64,000 nucleotides of DNA from Cryptomeria japonica (taxonomy: Eukaryota > Streptophyta > Pinopsida > Cupressales > Cupressaceae). Below the pieces are notes generated by a model. That model saw only the letters and a list, made by a program, of their open reading frames with translations. It searched no databases and was not told the DNA's origin. The position numbers and the translations under genes were made by a program. The DNA lies in contig NC_081405.1 of the NCBI RefSeq assembly GCF_030272615.1, positions 155,980,454 to 156,044,453 of the forward strand, in the 5' to 3' direction. Below, piece by piece: positions 1 to 11,025 of this stretch; within the stretch, counting starts at the first letter, position 1, and each line of letters begins with the position of its first letter.

Positions 1-2478
1 AGTATTGTCACAGAATATAGTTACTGGCTCAGTAACTTTCTCATTTATACCTTCCAACAATTGTTTGATCCATGCAATGTTGGTACAATTCAGTGCTGTA
101 GCAACATATTCAGCTTCGGCTGTTGACTGAGAAACACATCCTTGTTTCTTTCTAAGCCAACTCACTAGTCTTTCTCCTAAGAAGATAGCTCCTCCAGTTG
201 TGCTTTTTTTGTCATCAATGTTTCTTGCCCAATCAGCATCAGTATAGACTTTCAAATCAAAATAATTTCCTTTCTGATATACTAAGCCATAATCTTCAGT
301 GCCTTTCAAGTATCTAAAAATTCTTTTGATTGCTGTCATGTGTATTTCCTTAGGATCTACAGAGAATCTTGCAACAATACCTACTGCATGTGTTATATCA
401 GGCCTACTATGAACAACATATTGTAGTTTTCCAATCATGGATCGGTAGAGTGTCTCATCAACAGATGCAGATTCATCATTCTTTGATAGTTTGTAGTTTG
501 TAGTCATAGGAGTACTTACTGGCTTTGAATCCTCCATTCCAAATTTCTTCAAGATTTCCTTTATGTATTTGGATTGAGTAATGAAAATTTCATTTTTCAT
601 TTGCAGTATCTGTAAGCCTATAAAATACTTTATCTCACCGATTAATGACATCTCAAATTCTTTGCTCATTTCATTACCAAAGTTCTTGTATAAAGAGTCA
701 TTTCCACAAAATATAATATCATCAACAAATATGGCTGAGATTAGTATTCCATTTTCATCATTCTTCATGTACATGTTGTTGTTCTCACTTGTCCTTATAA
801 AACCAATCTTAATCAAATAAGAGTGTAGTCTTTCATACCATGCTCTAGGTGCTTGTTTCAGACCATATAAAGCTTTGTTCAGTTTACATACCTGATCTTT
901 ATTATTGTCTTCAAAAAATCCTTCAGGTTGTTCAATGAAAACTTCTTCTTCTAATATTCCATTCAAAAATGCAGATTTGACATCCATTTGATATACCTTG
1001 AAGTTTTTGAAAGTAGCATATGCCAACAATGTTCTAACTCCTTCAAGTCTGGCAACAGGTGCAAAAGTCTCACCATAATCAATTCCTTCTTCTTGGGCAT
1101 AACCTTTGCAAACCAATCTTGCTTTGTTCTGAATGACCTCTCCTTTCTCATTTAGCTTGTTTCTGAAGATCCACTTTGTACCGATTACATTTTTGTCCTT
1201 AGGTCTTGGGACTAGTGTCCATGTGTCATTCTTCTTGATTTGATCAATCTCTTCAGTCATAGCATTTATCCAATCTTCACTGTTGAATGCCTCTTTTACT
1301 ATTCTTGGTTCAAATTCAGATATCAAACATGTGTTCTGTCTCAGTTTGTTACTTGTCATCACTGGATCATCCTTATTTCCTATAATCTGACTTGGTGCAT
1401 GATGTCTTCTGACATATTTGGCTAATACAGGCTCGGTAGACTCTGTATGATCCTCTTCATCACTTGGTAACTGGATATCTTCCTCATTTCCTTCAACAGT
1501 TATCTCAGTAGGACTTTTCAGTTGCACATAGACAAATTCATCATAGTCTTCTGGTTCTTTGGAATTCCTGTCATCAATTCTTTCTGCAATTTCATCAATT
1601 TTCACATTTGCACTTTCTACTATTTTGTTAGATGATTTGATCAGACATTTAAATGCTTTGCTTCTAGAAGAATATCCTAGAAATGTTCTTTCTTCACTTT
1701 TCTGATCAAACTTGCCATTTCTATTATCTTTATGAACATAGCATTTGCTTCCAAAGATCTTAAAATAACTTACGTTAGGTTTCTTGCCATACCAGATTTC
1801 ATAAGGTGTCTTTAAAGTACCTTTCTTCAATTGAACTCGGTTCAAGGTGTAAATAGCTGTGCTTATTGCTTCTCTCCAAAATTTTTGTGGAACCTTCTTC
1901 TCAATCATCAGTGTTCTAGCACAATCCACAATAGATCTGTTTCTTCTTTCAACTATTCCATTTTGTTGTGAAGTCCTCAGTGCAGAGACTTGTCTTTTAA
2001 TACCATGATCATTGCAAAATAGGTTGAACTCATCAGATGTGAACTCTCCTCCTCTATCTGATCTAAGACATTTCAGTTGTCTTCCCATTTCATTTTCAAC
2101 TCTAGCCTTGTACCACTTAAACATTTGAAAAGCTTCTGATTTTTCTTTTAAAAACATTACTGACATCATCCTTGAATAATCATCCACAAATAATATGAAA
2201 TACTTATCACCATAATAACTTTGAACTTTCATAGGACCACAAAGATCAGTGTGTACAAGATCTAAAATTCCTTTAGAAGTGTAGGACTTACTTGTAAAGC
2301 TGGATCTTGTCATCTTGCCCATTTGGCATCCTCGGCACATAGCATTCTCAGGTTTTTCAAGACTCAGTAGACCTCTTACTTTGTGCTTCTTACTTATCTT
2401 GATCAGATTATCAAAATTAACATGACAAAACCTTTTATGCCATAACCAGGTGTTATCAATCTTTGCATGCAAGCACAG
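1..2478 (-). CDS. Copia pol: integrase, reverse transcriptase, RNase H (partial)
   Basis: I translated this frame codon by codon and found no stop across 826 codons to the window edge. It starts in the integrase zinc-binding region ([15 protein letters not shown], then CRGCQMGKM). The core follows with catalytic Asp in HTDLCGPM, Asp in [12 protein letters not shown] and Glu in [12 protein letters not shown]. The RT has [37 protein letters not shown] and the catalytic FVDDIIF at about 720-740. RNase H follows with [17 protein letters not shown] and [10 protein letters not shown], and is cut in the last portion. Upstream, the frame is separated from the protease by a frameshift near 2470 and a TGA at 2571-2573. 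The 3' end of the gene and the 3' LTR lie left of the window. The enzyme domains look intact, but as part of one polyprotein the element is broken. Confidence 0.9.
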   Translation of the reverse strand, partial: MCLHAKIDNTWLWHKRFCHVNFDNLIKISKKHKVRGLLSLEKPENAMCRGCQMGKMTRSSFTSKSYTSKGILDLVHTDLCGPMKVQSYYGDKYFILFVDDYSRMMSVMFLKEKSEAFQMFKWYKARVENEMGRQLKCLRSDRGGEFTSDEFNLFCNDHGIKRQVSALRTSQQNGIVERRNRSIVDCARTLMIEKKVPQKFWREAISTAIYTLNRVQLKKGTLKTPYEIWYGKKPNVSYFKIFGSKCYVHKDNRNGKFDQKSEERTFLGYSSRSKAFKCLIKSSNKIVESANVKIDEIAERIDDRNSKEPEDYDEFVYVQLKSPTEITVEGNEEDIQLPSDEEDHTESTEPVLAKYVRRHHAPSQIIGNKDDPVMTSNKLRQNTCLISEFEPRIVKEAFNSEDWINAMTEEIDQIKKNDTWTLVPRPKDKNVIGTKWIFRNKLNEKGEVIQNKARLVCKGYAQEEGIDYGETFAPVARLEGVRTLLAYATFKNFKVYQMDVKSAFLNGILEEEVFIEQPEGFFEDNNKDQVCKLNKALYGLKQAPRAWYERLHSYLIKIGFIRTSENNNMYMKNDENGILISAIFVDDIIFCGNDSLYKNFGNEMSKEFEMSLIGEIKYFIGLQILQMKNEIFITQSKYIKEILKKFGMEDSKPVSTPMTTNYKLSKNDESASVDETLYRSMIGKLQYVVHSRPDITHAVGIVARFSVDPKEIHMTAIKRIFRYLKGTEDYGLVYQKGNYFDLKVYTDADWARNIDDKKSTTGGAIFLGERLVSWLRKKQGCVSQSTAEAEYVATALNCTNIAWIKQLLEGINEKVTEPVTIFCDNT

Positions 2479-2570
2479 TCAAGGTGAAATGTATTACCTT
2501 TTGTTTGTGTCCCGGTAGTAGCTAACTTTCCATTTTTGTCATGAACTTTGACAATTCCTTTCTGAAATTC

Positions 2571-2885
2571 TATTCAGCAACCTGTGTTGTTTAGCTGTGC
2601 TACACTCAACAAATTATATTTCAAACCTTCAACCCAATAAACATCATTGCATCTTGCTTTATCAAGAAGTGTTATGGATCCTTTACCTCTTACCGGACAT
2701 GGTGCATCATTACCAAATCTAACATAGCCTCCATCATAATCTTCTAGCATAACAAACTTGTGTTTATCTCCTGTCATATGATGTGAGCATCCACTGTCTA
2801 TAATCCAAGAATCATTAGTGTTTATGTGAGATATTAGGGCTTTTTCTTCATACCTTTCTTCATCTGATCCATCCTTGATAGCCAC
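2571..2885 (-). pseudogene. Copia aspartic protease and start of integrase, interrupted
   Basis: The frame carries SWIIDSGCSHHMTGD, the copia protease active site (Asp-Ser-Gly), then FGNDAPCPVRGKGSI and YWVEGLKYNLLSVAQLN, the usual run into the integrase. It ends at a TGA (2571-2573) placed directly after NNTGC; the same frame then continues with IEFQKGIVKVHD and FHLD. So the stop is a point disruption inside a longer coding region and not a natural end. A further frameshift near 2470 joins to the open integrase frame. The protease itself is not visibly damaged. The stretch 2886-3045 is acidic linker between gag and protease. Confidence 0.82.
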
Positions 2886-3045
2886 ATAAACAACTTCCTC
2901 TGTATCAGTCTCATCTGATTTATCATCTTCAGATTCCTCTTCAGCAATTAAGCAGGTCTTTCTATCTCTTCTTCTGAAGTCTCGGTGGCCTCTGTAATGA
3001 TTATCTTTCTGTCTGTCATCTCAATAATCTCTCTTTTCATTGAAA

Positions 3046-3245
3046 TCTTTGTCAGGACAGTTAGAAGTCATATGTCCAATCTTATCACAATTGAAACATG
3101 TCAAGTGTAGTTTTCCCTTATACTTACCTTTGCCTCTTGGTAACCTCTTTGTCAGGACAGTTAGAAGTCATATGTCCAATCTTATCACAATTGAAACATT
3201 TCAAGTGTAGTTTTCCCTTATACTTACCTTTGCCTCTTGGTAACC
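3046..3245 (-). repeat. Direct tandem duplication of 100 bp over the zinc knuckle
   Basis: Positions 3046-3145 and 3146-3245 are the same 100-bp sequence with one mismatch noticed (CATG versus CATT). It encodes the CCHC knuckle. Because 100 is not a multiple of three, the second copy is read in another frame, which breaks the Gag-Pol fusion. Confidence 0.93.
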
Positions 3246-4047
3246 TTTTGACCAATAGTGCTTCAAACTCTTCTTGCTTTCTGATTTCTTCATACAGTTT
3301 GTGTACCTCCTCCATGTTCTTCCAAAATCTTTCACTTGCTCCACTATGATCTCCTCTAGAGTACTTATACTTTATTTCATTGTAATCATTAGATTTATTT
3401 AGATGAAAAGAACTAAATGCAGATTCAACTTTATTTACCGATGACCCACTGTTATCAAAATTACTTAACTCAAATGCATGTAGCTTACCAATAGTAGCAT
3501 CCAACGAAACTGGCATATTAGGTATAGACCTTAGTTCATTGATTGCGGAGACTCGGATTACATAGGCAGGTAGAAGGGTTCTTAACAACTTACTTGTCAC
3601 ATCCTTTTCTTCAATAGTTCCTCCTGCTCCCTTGATTTGATTTACAATCTCCTTTAGTCTTGTACTGTACTGGGTTATGTTCTCACCTTCATTCATCCTC
3701 ATAGATTCAAGTTGTCCTCTTAGACTATCAAATTTTGCTCTTTGAACATGTTCATCTCCTCCATATACAAATATGAGCTTAGTCCACATAGCCTTCGCAT
3801 CATTGCAGCCTTCTAGATCATTAAACTCAAAATCGGTCAATGCAGATGTTATTTCAATCATTGCTAGAATGTGTTCTTGCTTTGCCTTTATCTCTTCCAT
3901 AGTCAATGGATAGGTGCTCGGTGTAACAAAATCATTCTCCAGATAGTATATAGCATATTCTCCTACTCCTGATAGATGTAGCTTCATCCTTTTCTGCCAT
4001 GTAGAGAAACTTGACTTATTCAGCTTAGGTGCATCCCTCTTATACAT
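3124..4047 (-). CDS. Copia Gag, C-terminus altered by a tandem duplication
   Basis: 307 codons. The N-terminal part has the copia Gag core (FSTWQKRMKLHL, AMWTKLIFVYGG, LRGQLESMRMNEGENI), followed by a basic stretch (RLPRGKGKYKGK) and one CCHC zinc knuckle (CFNCDKIGHMTSNC) at about residues 282-296. In this family Gag normally continues in frame into the protease. Here a 100-bp direct duplication just downstream of the knuckle shifts the frame, and the protein ends after CPDKEVTKRQR. The start ATG at 4045-4047 is about 50 bases inside the primer binding site, which fits a short copia leader. Likely product: a nucleocapsid protein without its pol fusion. Confidence 0.85.
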   Translation of the reverse strand: MYKRDAPKLNKSSFSTWQKRMKLHLSGVGEYAIYYLENDFVTPSTYPLTMEEIKAKQEHILAMIEITSALTDFEFNDLEGCNDAKAMWTKLIFVYGGDEHVQRAKFDSLRGQLESMRMNEGENITQYSTRLKEIVNQIKGAGGTIEEKDVTSKLLRTLLPAYVIRVSAINELRSIPNMPVSLDATIGKLHAFELSNFDNSGSSVNKVESAFSSFHLNKSNDYNEIKYKYSRGDHSGASERFWKNMEEVHKLYEEIRKQEEFEALLVKRLPRGKGKYKGKLHLKCFNCDKIGHMTSNCPDKEVTKRQR

Positions 4048-4097
4048 CTTTGGATCTTTAACTCAAGTGCCTTTAAACTTTCCTTTCGGAGTCCAAA

Positions 4098-4110
4098 GCT
4101 CTAATACCAA
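4098..4110 (-). other. Primer binding site, initiator-Met tRNA type
   Basis: Read on the minus strand this is TTGGTATTAGAGC, close to the TGGTATCAGAGC complement of plant initiator methionine tRNA used by most plant copia elements. It lies one base inside the LTR end, as expected. Confidence 0.85.
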
Positions 4111-4111
4111 T

Positions 4112-5539
4112 TGATAGTTCTAATACTTAATATAAGTACAAATCTGATAGCCAACAAGATGAGAGGGGGGGGTGAATCATACAAACTTAATCATCAATGA
4201 AAACATCAGATTCAACCTCGGTAACATATATCAGTCATAGAATAAAAACTGTCAAACATGCAAACTCAAAAGCATATGAACAATATAAACCTCATAACAC
4301 CAGATTTAACATGGAAACCCAAATAGGGAAAAACCATTGTGGGATTTTAGACCCACTAAGAAATATACTCTTCTAGAGTATGCTCGGTTAAAAGCCAATC
4401 CTGTTAAAGATTACAAAACACATTGCTAGATGTGACCAGGTTAAGGGATTTCCGTCAGATTTGTTAGGATCTTCAGTTTGTTAGAAGTGACCTTGTCAAA
4501 GGATTTCAAACACTCATTTAGAATGTCACCTTGTTAGAGGATTTACTTATAAGACTGTTAAGTCCACTCGGTTAAGAGATTTCATGTTACTTTCACAAGC
4601 TAACAGTAATACAATCTATCTGCAACTTTACATCTAAAATGCTAAAGCAGATTCTTATTTGTTCAACACAATCTAGACATAGAACTATTCTTGTCTATCT
4701 GCTGGGCACCAATACTCTGTTATTCCAACAAGTCTTCAAGCTTCTGTTCTCGGTGATCACTATGTAGCATCCCTGTGCATACACTTGCCCGCATCCACTA
4801 TTTATCAACAGTTCCTTATTTATAAACAATCATCTAACTGCTTAATCACCTTGATCACATTTCCCATGATCAATCATAGCCATCAGATCTTCAATCTTGT
4901 CTAGGTTCATTGTATCTTATGATTTGAAAAACGTTCTACCCTGCCTCAGAACTTACACAATCATCTTGGAACTTGTGTTAGGGTAATGCGGTTCAATCTG
5001 AGCTGTAGATCTTCTTGCTGACTTTCCATTGCCTTAGATTTGTTAACAAACTTCTCCCATGGCTTGCCAATCATTGATCCACTCCAGCTCATCAGCTTCT
5101 TTCATTAAATATCACATGTAAACATTTAATGCATTCTGTTATAGCTCGGTTACAACTCGATGAATACTAAACTTTCTTTGGTAGACATTCTGTCTTCATT
5201 AACCGACTGCGATAACCTTAGGGTTTACCGACTAGGTTCCTTAGGGTTTACCGACTAGGTTCTTTTCCTGATAACATAGTGCAGTATTAACCTTTACATT
5301 TTGCAACATATGTATGATATTAAAACAATCTAAAACATCAAGATCTCATCATTGTCTGACTCGGTAGAGTTGCCCATTGAATAACTTATCCCTTTATTCA
5401 TCATATTCTTTCCTGTGTCTTTATCGACTTCTTTATAATCTTCATATCATATTTCTTAAGATATGGCAACATCATACTGAATTAGAAAATCAATTTCTTG
5501 ACATCAATGACAAAATAATAATATCAAGACAGTAAAACA
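4112..5539 (-). repeat. 5' LTR of the copia element
   Basis: On the minus strand it begins TGTTTTACTGTC and ends ACTATCA directly before the primer binding site, about 1.43 kb. Near its 3' end are a C-run box (ATTCACCCCCCCTCTC), the conserved CCCACNATGGTTTTTCCC box (4309-4344) and a degenerate array of about 30 bp with AAATCCCTTAAC-GGTGAC motifs (about 4380-4590). The outer boundary was set where the reading frame of the host Ty3 element stops being recognisable. No partner LTR is available in the window for comparison. Confidence 0.8.
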
Positions 5540-5540
5540 T

Positions 5541-6910
5541 CCTTATGAATATGAGGCCAAAAGTAATTCTCACTAACCAAGTCTACTATCTTATCAACAC
5601 CGAAATGTCATGCTAATCCTCCACTATGCTTCTCTTTTATCAGGTTTTCCCTGATAGAGCTCTGAGGTATACACAACTGATTTCCTTTGAACAACATCTC
5701 ATCTTGAATGAAATAATCTACCCACTTACTCCTATCCACCACAAAAGGTTTTATGCAAGCTCTCCAAGGTTCTAGAAAATCAAGATCAGTCTCATACAAG
5801 TTCTTCAATTTTGCAAAACCCAATACTTCTACTCTCATCTTTGTCAATAAGTTTCTCCTCCTACTTAAGGTATTAGCAACTTTATTTGATTTTCCACTTC
5901 TATGCTTCAAAACAAAGGTATAACTTTGCAAGAACTCTACCCATCTCATATGTCTCTAATTCAACTTTCCTTGATTATTTAGATATTGCAAAGCTTGATG
6001 ATCGATATATAACAAAAATTCCTTAGTCAGTAAATAATGTCTCCACTTCTTTAATGATTCAATTATTGCATAAAAATATTTATCATACATAGAATATCTT
6101 CTTGTATCATTCTACTTTTCACTAAAATAAGCTACTGGTCTTCCCTCTTGACTCAACACTACTCCAATTGCATTCCCACTTGCATCACAATCCACTCGAA
6201 AGACCTTGCTAAAATTTGGTAAAGCCAACACATGCTGCTCTGCCATCTTCTGCTTCAACAACTCAAAACTCTTATTTACACTAGATTGCCACTTGAAATA
6301 CTTCCTATCTCCTCTCATTATTTCTGTCATAGGGATACAAATTGAACTGAAATTTCTGATGAACATCTGATAGAAACTAGCTAACCCATGAAATGATCTT
6401 ACCTCCCCAATGCTTTCCAGTGTAGGCCAATCAACAATTTCTCTAATCTTCTCAGGATCCATCTTGAACCCATTCACATATATCACAAATCCCAAATAGA
6501 ATAGTTCTTCCTTCATGAAACTGTACTTCTTAATATTTGTAAGCAAATTTTCTTCTCTCAACCTCTACAAAACTTGTCTCAAATGCAACATATGTTCTTC
6601 CTTTGTTTTACTGAAAATCAAGATGTCATCTAAGTACACAATAAAAAACTAACCCAAGAATTTCTTCAATACCTCATTCATCAACCTCATGAAAGTACTC
6701 AATGCATTAGTCAGTCCAAAAGGCATCACCAACCATTCATACGGTCCTTCATTTGTCTTGAATGTTGTCTTCCACTCATCTCCTTCTTTGATTCTAATTT
6801 GATGGTATCCACTTTTCAAGTTTATCATTGTGTAATATTTGGCTTCACTCAAACAATTCATTATGTCATCCATCCTTTGCAAAGGAAATCAATACTTCAC
6901 TATGATCTTG
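5541..6910 (-). pseudogene. Ty3 RT palm, RNase H and integrase start (element A)
   Basis: From right to left: RT with [33 protein letters not shown] (6649-6882), then a TAG, then IVYLDDILIFS, the catalytic motif, at about 6610-6640. The next open piece (6112-6561) has the RT thumb and start of RNase H (FRVDCDASGNAIGVVLSQ, RPVAYFSEK). The last piece (5608-5949) has the RNase H tail (HRSGKSNKVANTLSRR) and the beginning of the integrase H2C2 finger (KEHSGGLA, then HFGVDKI, FWPHIHKD) running to 5541. At least three in-frame stops occur. The copia LTR begins within the codon series of the finger, which proves insertion into integrase. Not functional. Confidence 0.88.
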
Positions 6911-6915
6911 TTTAT

Positions 6916-7539
6916 TTATCTAGAGTTGGTACACATCCTCCATTCTCCATTCTTCTTAGGTACTAATACTGCTAGAAATGCACAAGGGCTCAATTTTTCT
7001 CTGCATAAGTGTTTCCTTAATAACTCTTGTACTTGTCTATTCAACTCCTCATTTTTTGTTGGTGTCATCGAGTGTGCTGCTTTATTAGGCAAATTAGCTC
7101 TGAGAATCAGGTCCATGCAATGACTGATACTTTTCATAGGCGGCAATCCTTTAGGTACATTATTTGAAATGATGTCTCCATACTCCATCAACAACTGTTT
7201 AATCTCCTCCGGTTGTTCTTCTTCATGCTCCAGATTTTTAGTCTTCTTAGGAACTAAAGAAAAACACATGTTCTCATGTCTTATTCCATCCAAGAATTTC
7301 CTTCCATCTACCAAACAAATTCTAGCATTAGTACAAATTTCACTTCTCAAAGGTTCCTCCAGAGGTAACAAGGTCTGTTTCATCCCATTTGCAACAATAG
7401 TGTATATGTTCTTTCTTCCATCATGTATTTCTTGTCTATCATATTGCCAAGGTCTACCCAACAAGATATGACATACATCCATAAGCATAATATCACACAA
7501 AACTTCATCATAATAAGATCCAATCTTCAATTTTACCAA
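6916..7539 (-). pseudogene. Ty3 protease C-terminal part and RT N-terminus (element A)
   Basis: 207 codons in one open piece. It contains the protease flap and second half (CHILLGRPWQYDRQEIHDGR), a linker, then the RT entry (GLPPMKSISHCMDLI, MTPTKNEELNRQVQELL, LVPKKNGEWRMCTNSR). A stop follows immediately where INKI of RT should continue. Upstream it is in the same frame as the N-terminal protease piece but separated by one TAA (7540-7542) at the place where the related elements read E-(stop)-C-L-V. A glutamine codon changed to stop is the simplest explanation. Confidence 0.85.
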
Positions 7540-7542
7540 ACA

Positions 7543-7842
7543 TTACTCACTTACCAATGCCTTATGATCATCCTGAATCCATTCTATCTGATAAGGCTTA
7601 GGGTGCCTCAATCTCTCCAAATTTAGCTTATTCACCATCTCTTCTGAAACAAGGTTATCAGTACTATCACTATCAATTATAGTTTTACAATACTCACCGA
7701 CTACTTTACATCTTTCCTTGAACAAATTTTTCCTGTGTAAGGGTTCTTTCTCACCTTCGGTATGGTACAATGCTCTTCTGATCATCAAAAAATCTCCATC
7801 CTCCGGTCTGTTAGCTAATCTAGTAGGTTCTTCTTCCGCCAA
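7543..7842 (-). pseudogene. Ty3 protease N-terminal part, active-site Gly lost (element A)
   Basis: The piece runs from a linker after the Gag knuckle into the aspartic protease. The active site reads TIIDSDSTDNLVSEE, so the canonical Asp-Ser-Gly has become Asp-Ser-Asp. The equivalent position in elements B1 and B2 keeps AIVDSGTTDNLVSEE. The following VNKLNLERLRHPKPYQIEW matches those relatives closely. The protease would be dead even without the downstream stop. Confidence 0.82.
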
Positions 7843-8993
7843 TGCCGCTCTTCCACGATTTTCTGTCTTCTTACATTCAAAAGAACAATGTCCTTCTCCT
7901 TCGCATTTAAAGTAGGTTCCTCTAAATACTCTCTTTTCCTGTCTTCTGTCTTCTTTTCCATAACCCTCATTCCAGTAACCATCATTTTATTTTCTCTATT
8001 TTAAAAATTTCTATCATTCCACCGGTATGAATTACCATCTCTGCTAACTTCCTTATCTTTGTTTTGATCTACATAGGGTCGTCTTCCTTTGGTATAGGAT
8101 CTTCCTCCCTGAAATATTCCTCCTCTACCTATTTTCTTTTGCTCATGTCTTTTATTCAAATTCTCATCTGCCTTCAGGGCATACTGATAAGCTTCCTCAA
8201 TGCTCTGCAACTTGATTAAACTGAGTTCAATCGACATCCACAACCCATTCAAATATCTAGAAACTTGTTCAATCTCATCATCAATGTGTCTGGATCTGAT
8301 ATTAAACTTGTAGAATGCTTTAGTATATTCCTTCGCACTAGATTCCTTCTGCTTCAGGTTCTACAACTTTCAGAACAGATTCACTTGATAATCAACAGCA
8401 TGAACTTCGATTTCAACTTTTTAACCATCCGCTCCCAAGATTTGACATTCTCTTTACCTCTTCTTTATCTATCTACCTGCAAATGTTCCCACCAAAGAGA
8501 CGCATGTCCTTTCAACTTGGTACAAGAATATTTCACCTTCCTATCTTCTGCGATGTTCTCAAAATCAAAATACCTTTCCATCTCCCTCATCTAATCAAGT
8601 AATTCATCTGAGTCTAACTTGCCAGCATAATCCGGTGGGTTAAAATCTGGTCTAGTATTCACTCTTGTCAAGGCTCTTTTGAACCTCTCTTCTTCCAGGT
8701 CGTTCACCAATTGATTTTATCCTTCTTCTTCCACCTCTACTTCCTCTTCATCATTACTCACGTCTTCAACATGTCGACCTCTTTTCTGGGTTATTTCAAC
8801 AAATTCCAATTGGGCTGCAATTCCTCTCAACATTTCCATCACAATAGGGTTTGCATTTCCACGTGCTCCACCACCTCTAGCATTTCTCTATGCCATCTTT
8901 CATGCAATTCCTCTATAGCTTCAGGTCGAATCCTCAATTCTATCACCCCACAAAGAAATTCTTACAAGATTCCACAATCTCCGAAATGAAAAC
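7843..8993 (-). pseudogene. Ty3 gag remnant (element A)
   Basis: The recognisable parts are a basic nucleocapsid-like stretch (8001-8252: IEEAYQYALKADENLNKR, then GGRSYTKGRRPYVD) and a damaged zinc knuckle at about 7870-7915 reading YFKCEGEGHCSFEC, in which the first Cys has become Tyr. The upstream capsid part up to 8990 is split by several stops. EEAYQYALK is shared with elements B1 and B2 (EEAYQYTLK), supporting a common family. No working Gag can be made. Confidence 0.75.
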
Positions 8994-8994
8994 T

Positions 8995-9007
8995 TGTTCT
9001 AATACCA
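8995..9007 (-). other. Primer binding site of element A
   Basis: Minus strand reads TGGTATTAGAAC right beside the LTR; this is an initiator-Met-type site with two or so changes from TGGTATCAGAGC. Confidence 0.7.
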
Positions 9008-9009
9008 CT

Positions 9010-9745
9010 TGAAGCAGTCACGATAGGAGAGTCCTCAAGGAGAATAGTCTGGACTGTGAAGCAAGAGTAAACACAACATATTTAACACAATGTGATGGAG
9101 ACAATGCAGAATAAAACTTATATTATATCATGGAATTCAGATACAAACTGGCCGGCAACAATGCGGGCTATCAGATTCGGCACACATCTCTCATTACAAA
9201 CATGCTCAAAATCTAATATCCAGCTCAAGCAATAATGCGAGCCAATCTGGACCTCCTACCTTCTAATTAATCTCTATATTCTAGGATCTGTCTACCATAT
9301 GCTTAGTTACATTGAAGAATGTGTAAAGTGTAGAACCACAAGGTCGGCCTCCACCAAGAGAATTCCTCCAGAAATAACATAGAATGATGTGCGGACCCAT
9401 GGGAAGGTTGGCCACAAATGAAGGAACATTAGAGGATACAAAATTAGGCTCTGCAAGCAATGAAAATGATTCTCAAGATTCTCCATTAGCAAATAGGTCC
9501 AAGAGGCTCTGATGCATAGGTCAAAAAACTGTCCCACATTCCAGAAGCAATAAATTATCGAAAAAAGATCCAAATGACTCGCGGACCTAGGATAAGGTAG
9601 ATAAACATGTCCACAAACAAAATCCAGGTCCACAAGATCTGGTGAGAAAATGCAGAGAAACGTAGAAAGAAATGTTGAAACTACAAAATAGTAAGAAAAT
9701 GTTTTTGGTTGATGCAAGATTGCCAAAAACTAGGGATGCTCCTAC
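9010..9745 (-). repeat. 5' LTR of Ty3 element A
   Basis: About 736 bp. It aligns by eye to the LTRs of B1 and B2: GTCCTCAAGG near its plus-strand start, GGTCGGCC and a run ending TTGGTTGATGCAAGA..GATGCTCCTACA at the far end. The same terminal sequence in B1 and B2 is interrupted by a TIR transposon, so this copy shows the uninterrupted LTR. The exact inner boundary is uncertain by a few bases because its first bases differ from TGCAGCC. Confidence 0.75.
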
Positions 9746-9960
9746 ATCAAAAATCCTACCACTCTTTCCTCCACTCTCACTAGCCATTAACATTTATCTT
9801 GTTAACTCTTAAATAATTAAATTATAATAAAGTTCAAGAACTGTGAATTAAGTTAACACTCCAAAACTTTTAAGATTTAGGGTTTGTTGGTGCTTTATTC
9901 GTTAGCACTTTGTTTTGACTATTTTACTTTGTAAGGGTTTGTGACCCTAGTTTTTTCTAG
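9746..9960. other. AT-rich flank between element A and the tandem duplication
   Basis: No gene seen. It is the outer flank of element A and ends with CTAG immediately before the first duplicated unit. Confidence 0.6.
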
Positions 9961-11020
9961 TTGATTAATATTAAAAATATAATATATCCCCTAACATTTT
10001 TTTGCTCTTGTATGATGTACAAGGAATTGTAGGAGACAAAATAATATTATATGAAATATAAATATAACCTACGAATGGAATCACATAAATCATGCTAAGT
10101 GATAGATGTAATTGAATGCATCATTTTTTTAATGCCCTAAAAGAATTATGGGCACAACACAATATACAATACCATCCACAAGTAACTTAAATAACTTAGA
10201 ATTTTATTATAAGTTTCATAACAAAGACTTATGCTAACAATAATTTATTGCACCAGTTAACTAGTAACCTAGTTTAAAAGACCAATTTAAAAATAATCAC
10301 TTATTGTCTCTTTCAGTTAACAAGAATAATATATCCTTTCCTACCTTAGTTCTCCTTGCATCACCTTGTAAGATTTTTTTCATGCCCATCTCTAATAAAT
10401 TGTACCTACAAGATGTATGTGCAACTAGATGCATGTCATAAGATCATATCAATAGTTAAATATGAAATTATCAAGTCACGTCCTAACCCTACTATAGATA
10501 GAGTAGTTTGTTCAATACCTCATAACTAGATTTATAAAGGTAAGCATAAAATTCACAACATCAAGACAACATAATTAAATTCAAAGTTTTTTTAAAAAAA
10601 GATAGCATTTAAGAACTTGAGATATGTTTTGGGGTTCATCCATGATGGCATTGACTATGTAAGAATATTAGAGGCTTCATAGTTCAACTATTTGACCTTC
10701 ATAGTTCAACTTTTGAAAAATATTTTTGATCTAGAAGGAAAAGAAAATAATGGGTATTTCTTGAATCATCTAATTATGACATAGAATGATTAACAAAAGC
10801 CAACACTTTAATTAAAATAGCATTTATAACTATGCCAAGAAAATCACAAAGAATCAAGCCACCATGAATATGAATTTGGAGCTAAGGATATGTGCAAAAG
10901 GCCAAATAGTTAACATAACCACAGGGATTAACACATAAAGGAATCATAAAAGGTCATACTACAATATCTCAAATTGGTAGTCTTGCCTTGAAAAAGATAA
11001 ATGAGCAAAAAGAAAGGATG
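9961..11020. other. Non-coding host-like DNA, unit 1
   Basis: AT-rich, no credible reading frame or RNA gene. Its last 240 bases (about 10780-11020) are homologous to 25260-25508, which shows that this is older sequence into which the solo LTR was inserted. Confidence 0.7.
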
Positions 11021-11025
11021 GTAAG

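Larger units (their letters stand above)
1..5539 (-). mobile_element. Ty1/copia LTR retrotransposon, cut by the left window edge
   Basis: Reading on the minus strand from right to left: one LTR (4112-5539), a primer binding site, gag, protease, then integrase, reverse transcriptase and RNase H up to position 1. The order PR-INT-RT-RNH is diagnostic of Ty1/copia. The second LTR must lie beyond position 1. The right edge falls exactly where the integrase reading frame of an older Ty3 element breaks off, so this copia copy is nested in that element. The five bases next to the LTR (TCCTT, 5540-5544) are the expected target-site duplication, but its partner is outside the window. Gag and protease are damaged while the rest of pol is open, which suggests a fairly recent, probably non-functional copy. 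Confidence 0.93.
5540..9745 (-). mobile_element. Degenerate Ty3 retrotransposon A, interrupted by the copia element
   Basis: Minus-strand order from right to left: LTR (9010-9745), primer binding site, gag with a degenerate knuckle, protease, RT, RNase H, then the start of the integrase zinc finger, where the copia insertion cuts it at 5540. RT before integrase defines Ty3. The rest of the integrase and the 3' LTR must lie left of the window. Several stop codons and lost residues show an old copy. The LTR and protease are clearly related to those of elements B1 and B2 at 12.5-17.1 and 19.8-24.4 kb. Confidence 0.9.

Noticed and set aside
9307..9793. Overlapping minus-strand frames of 139 and 68 codons
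   Set aside because: They lie inside the LTR of element A and its flank and show no domain.
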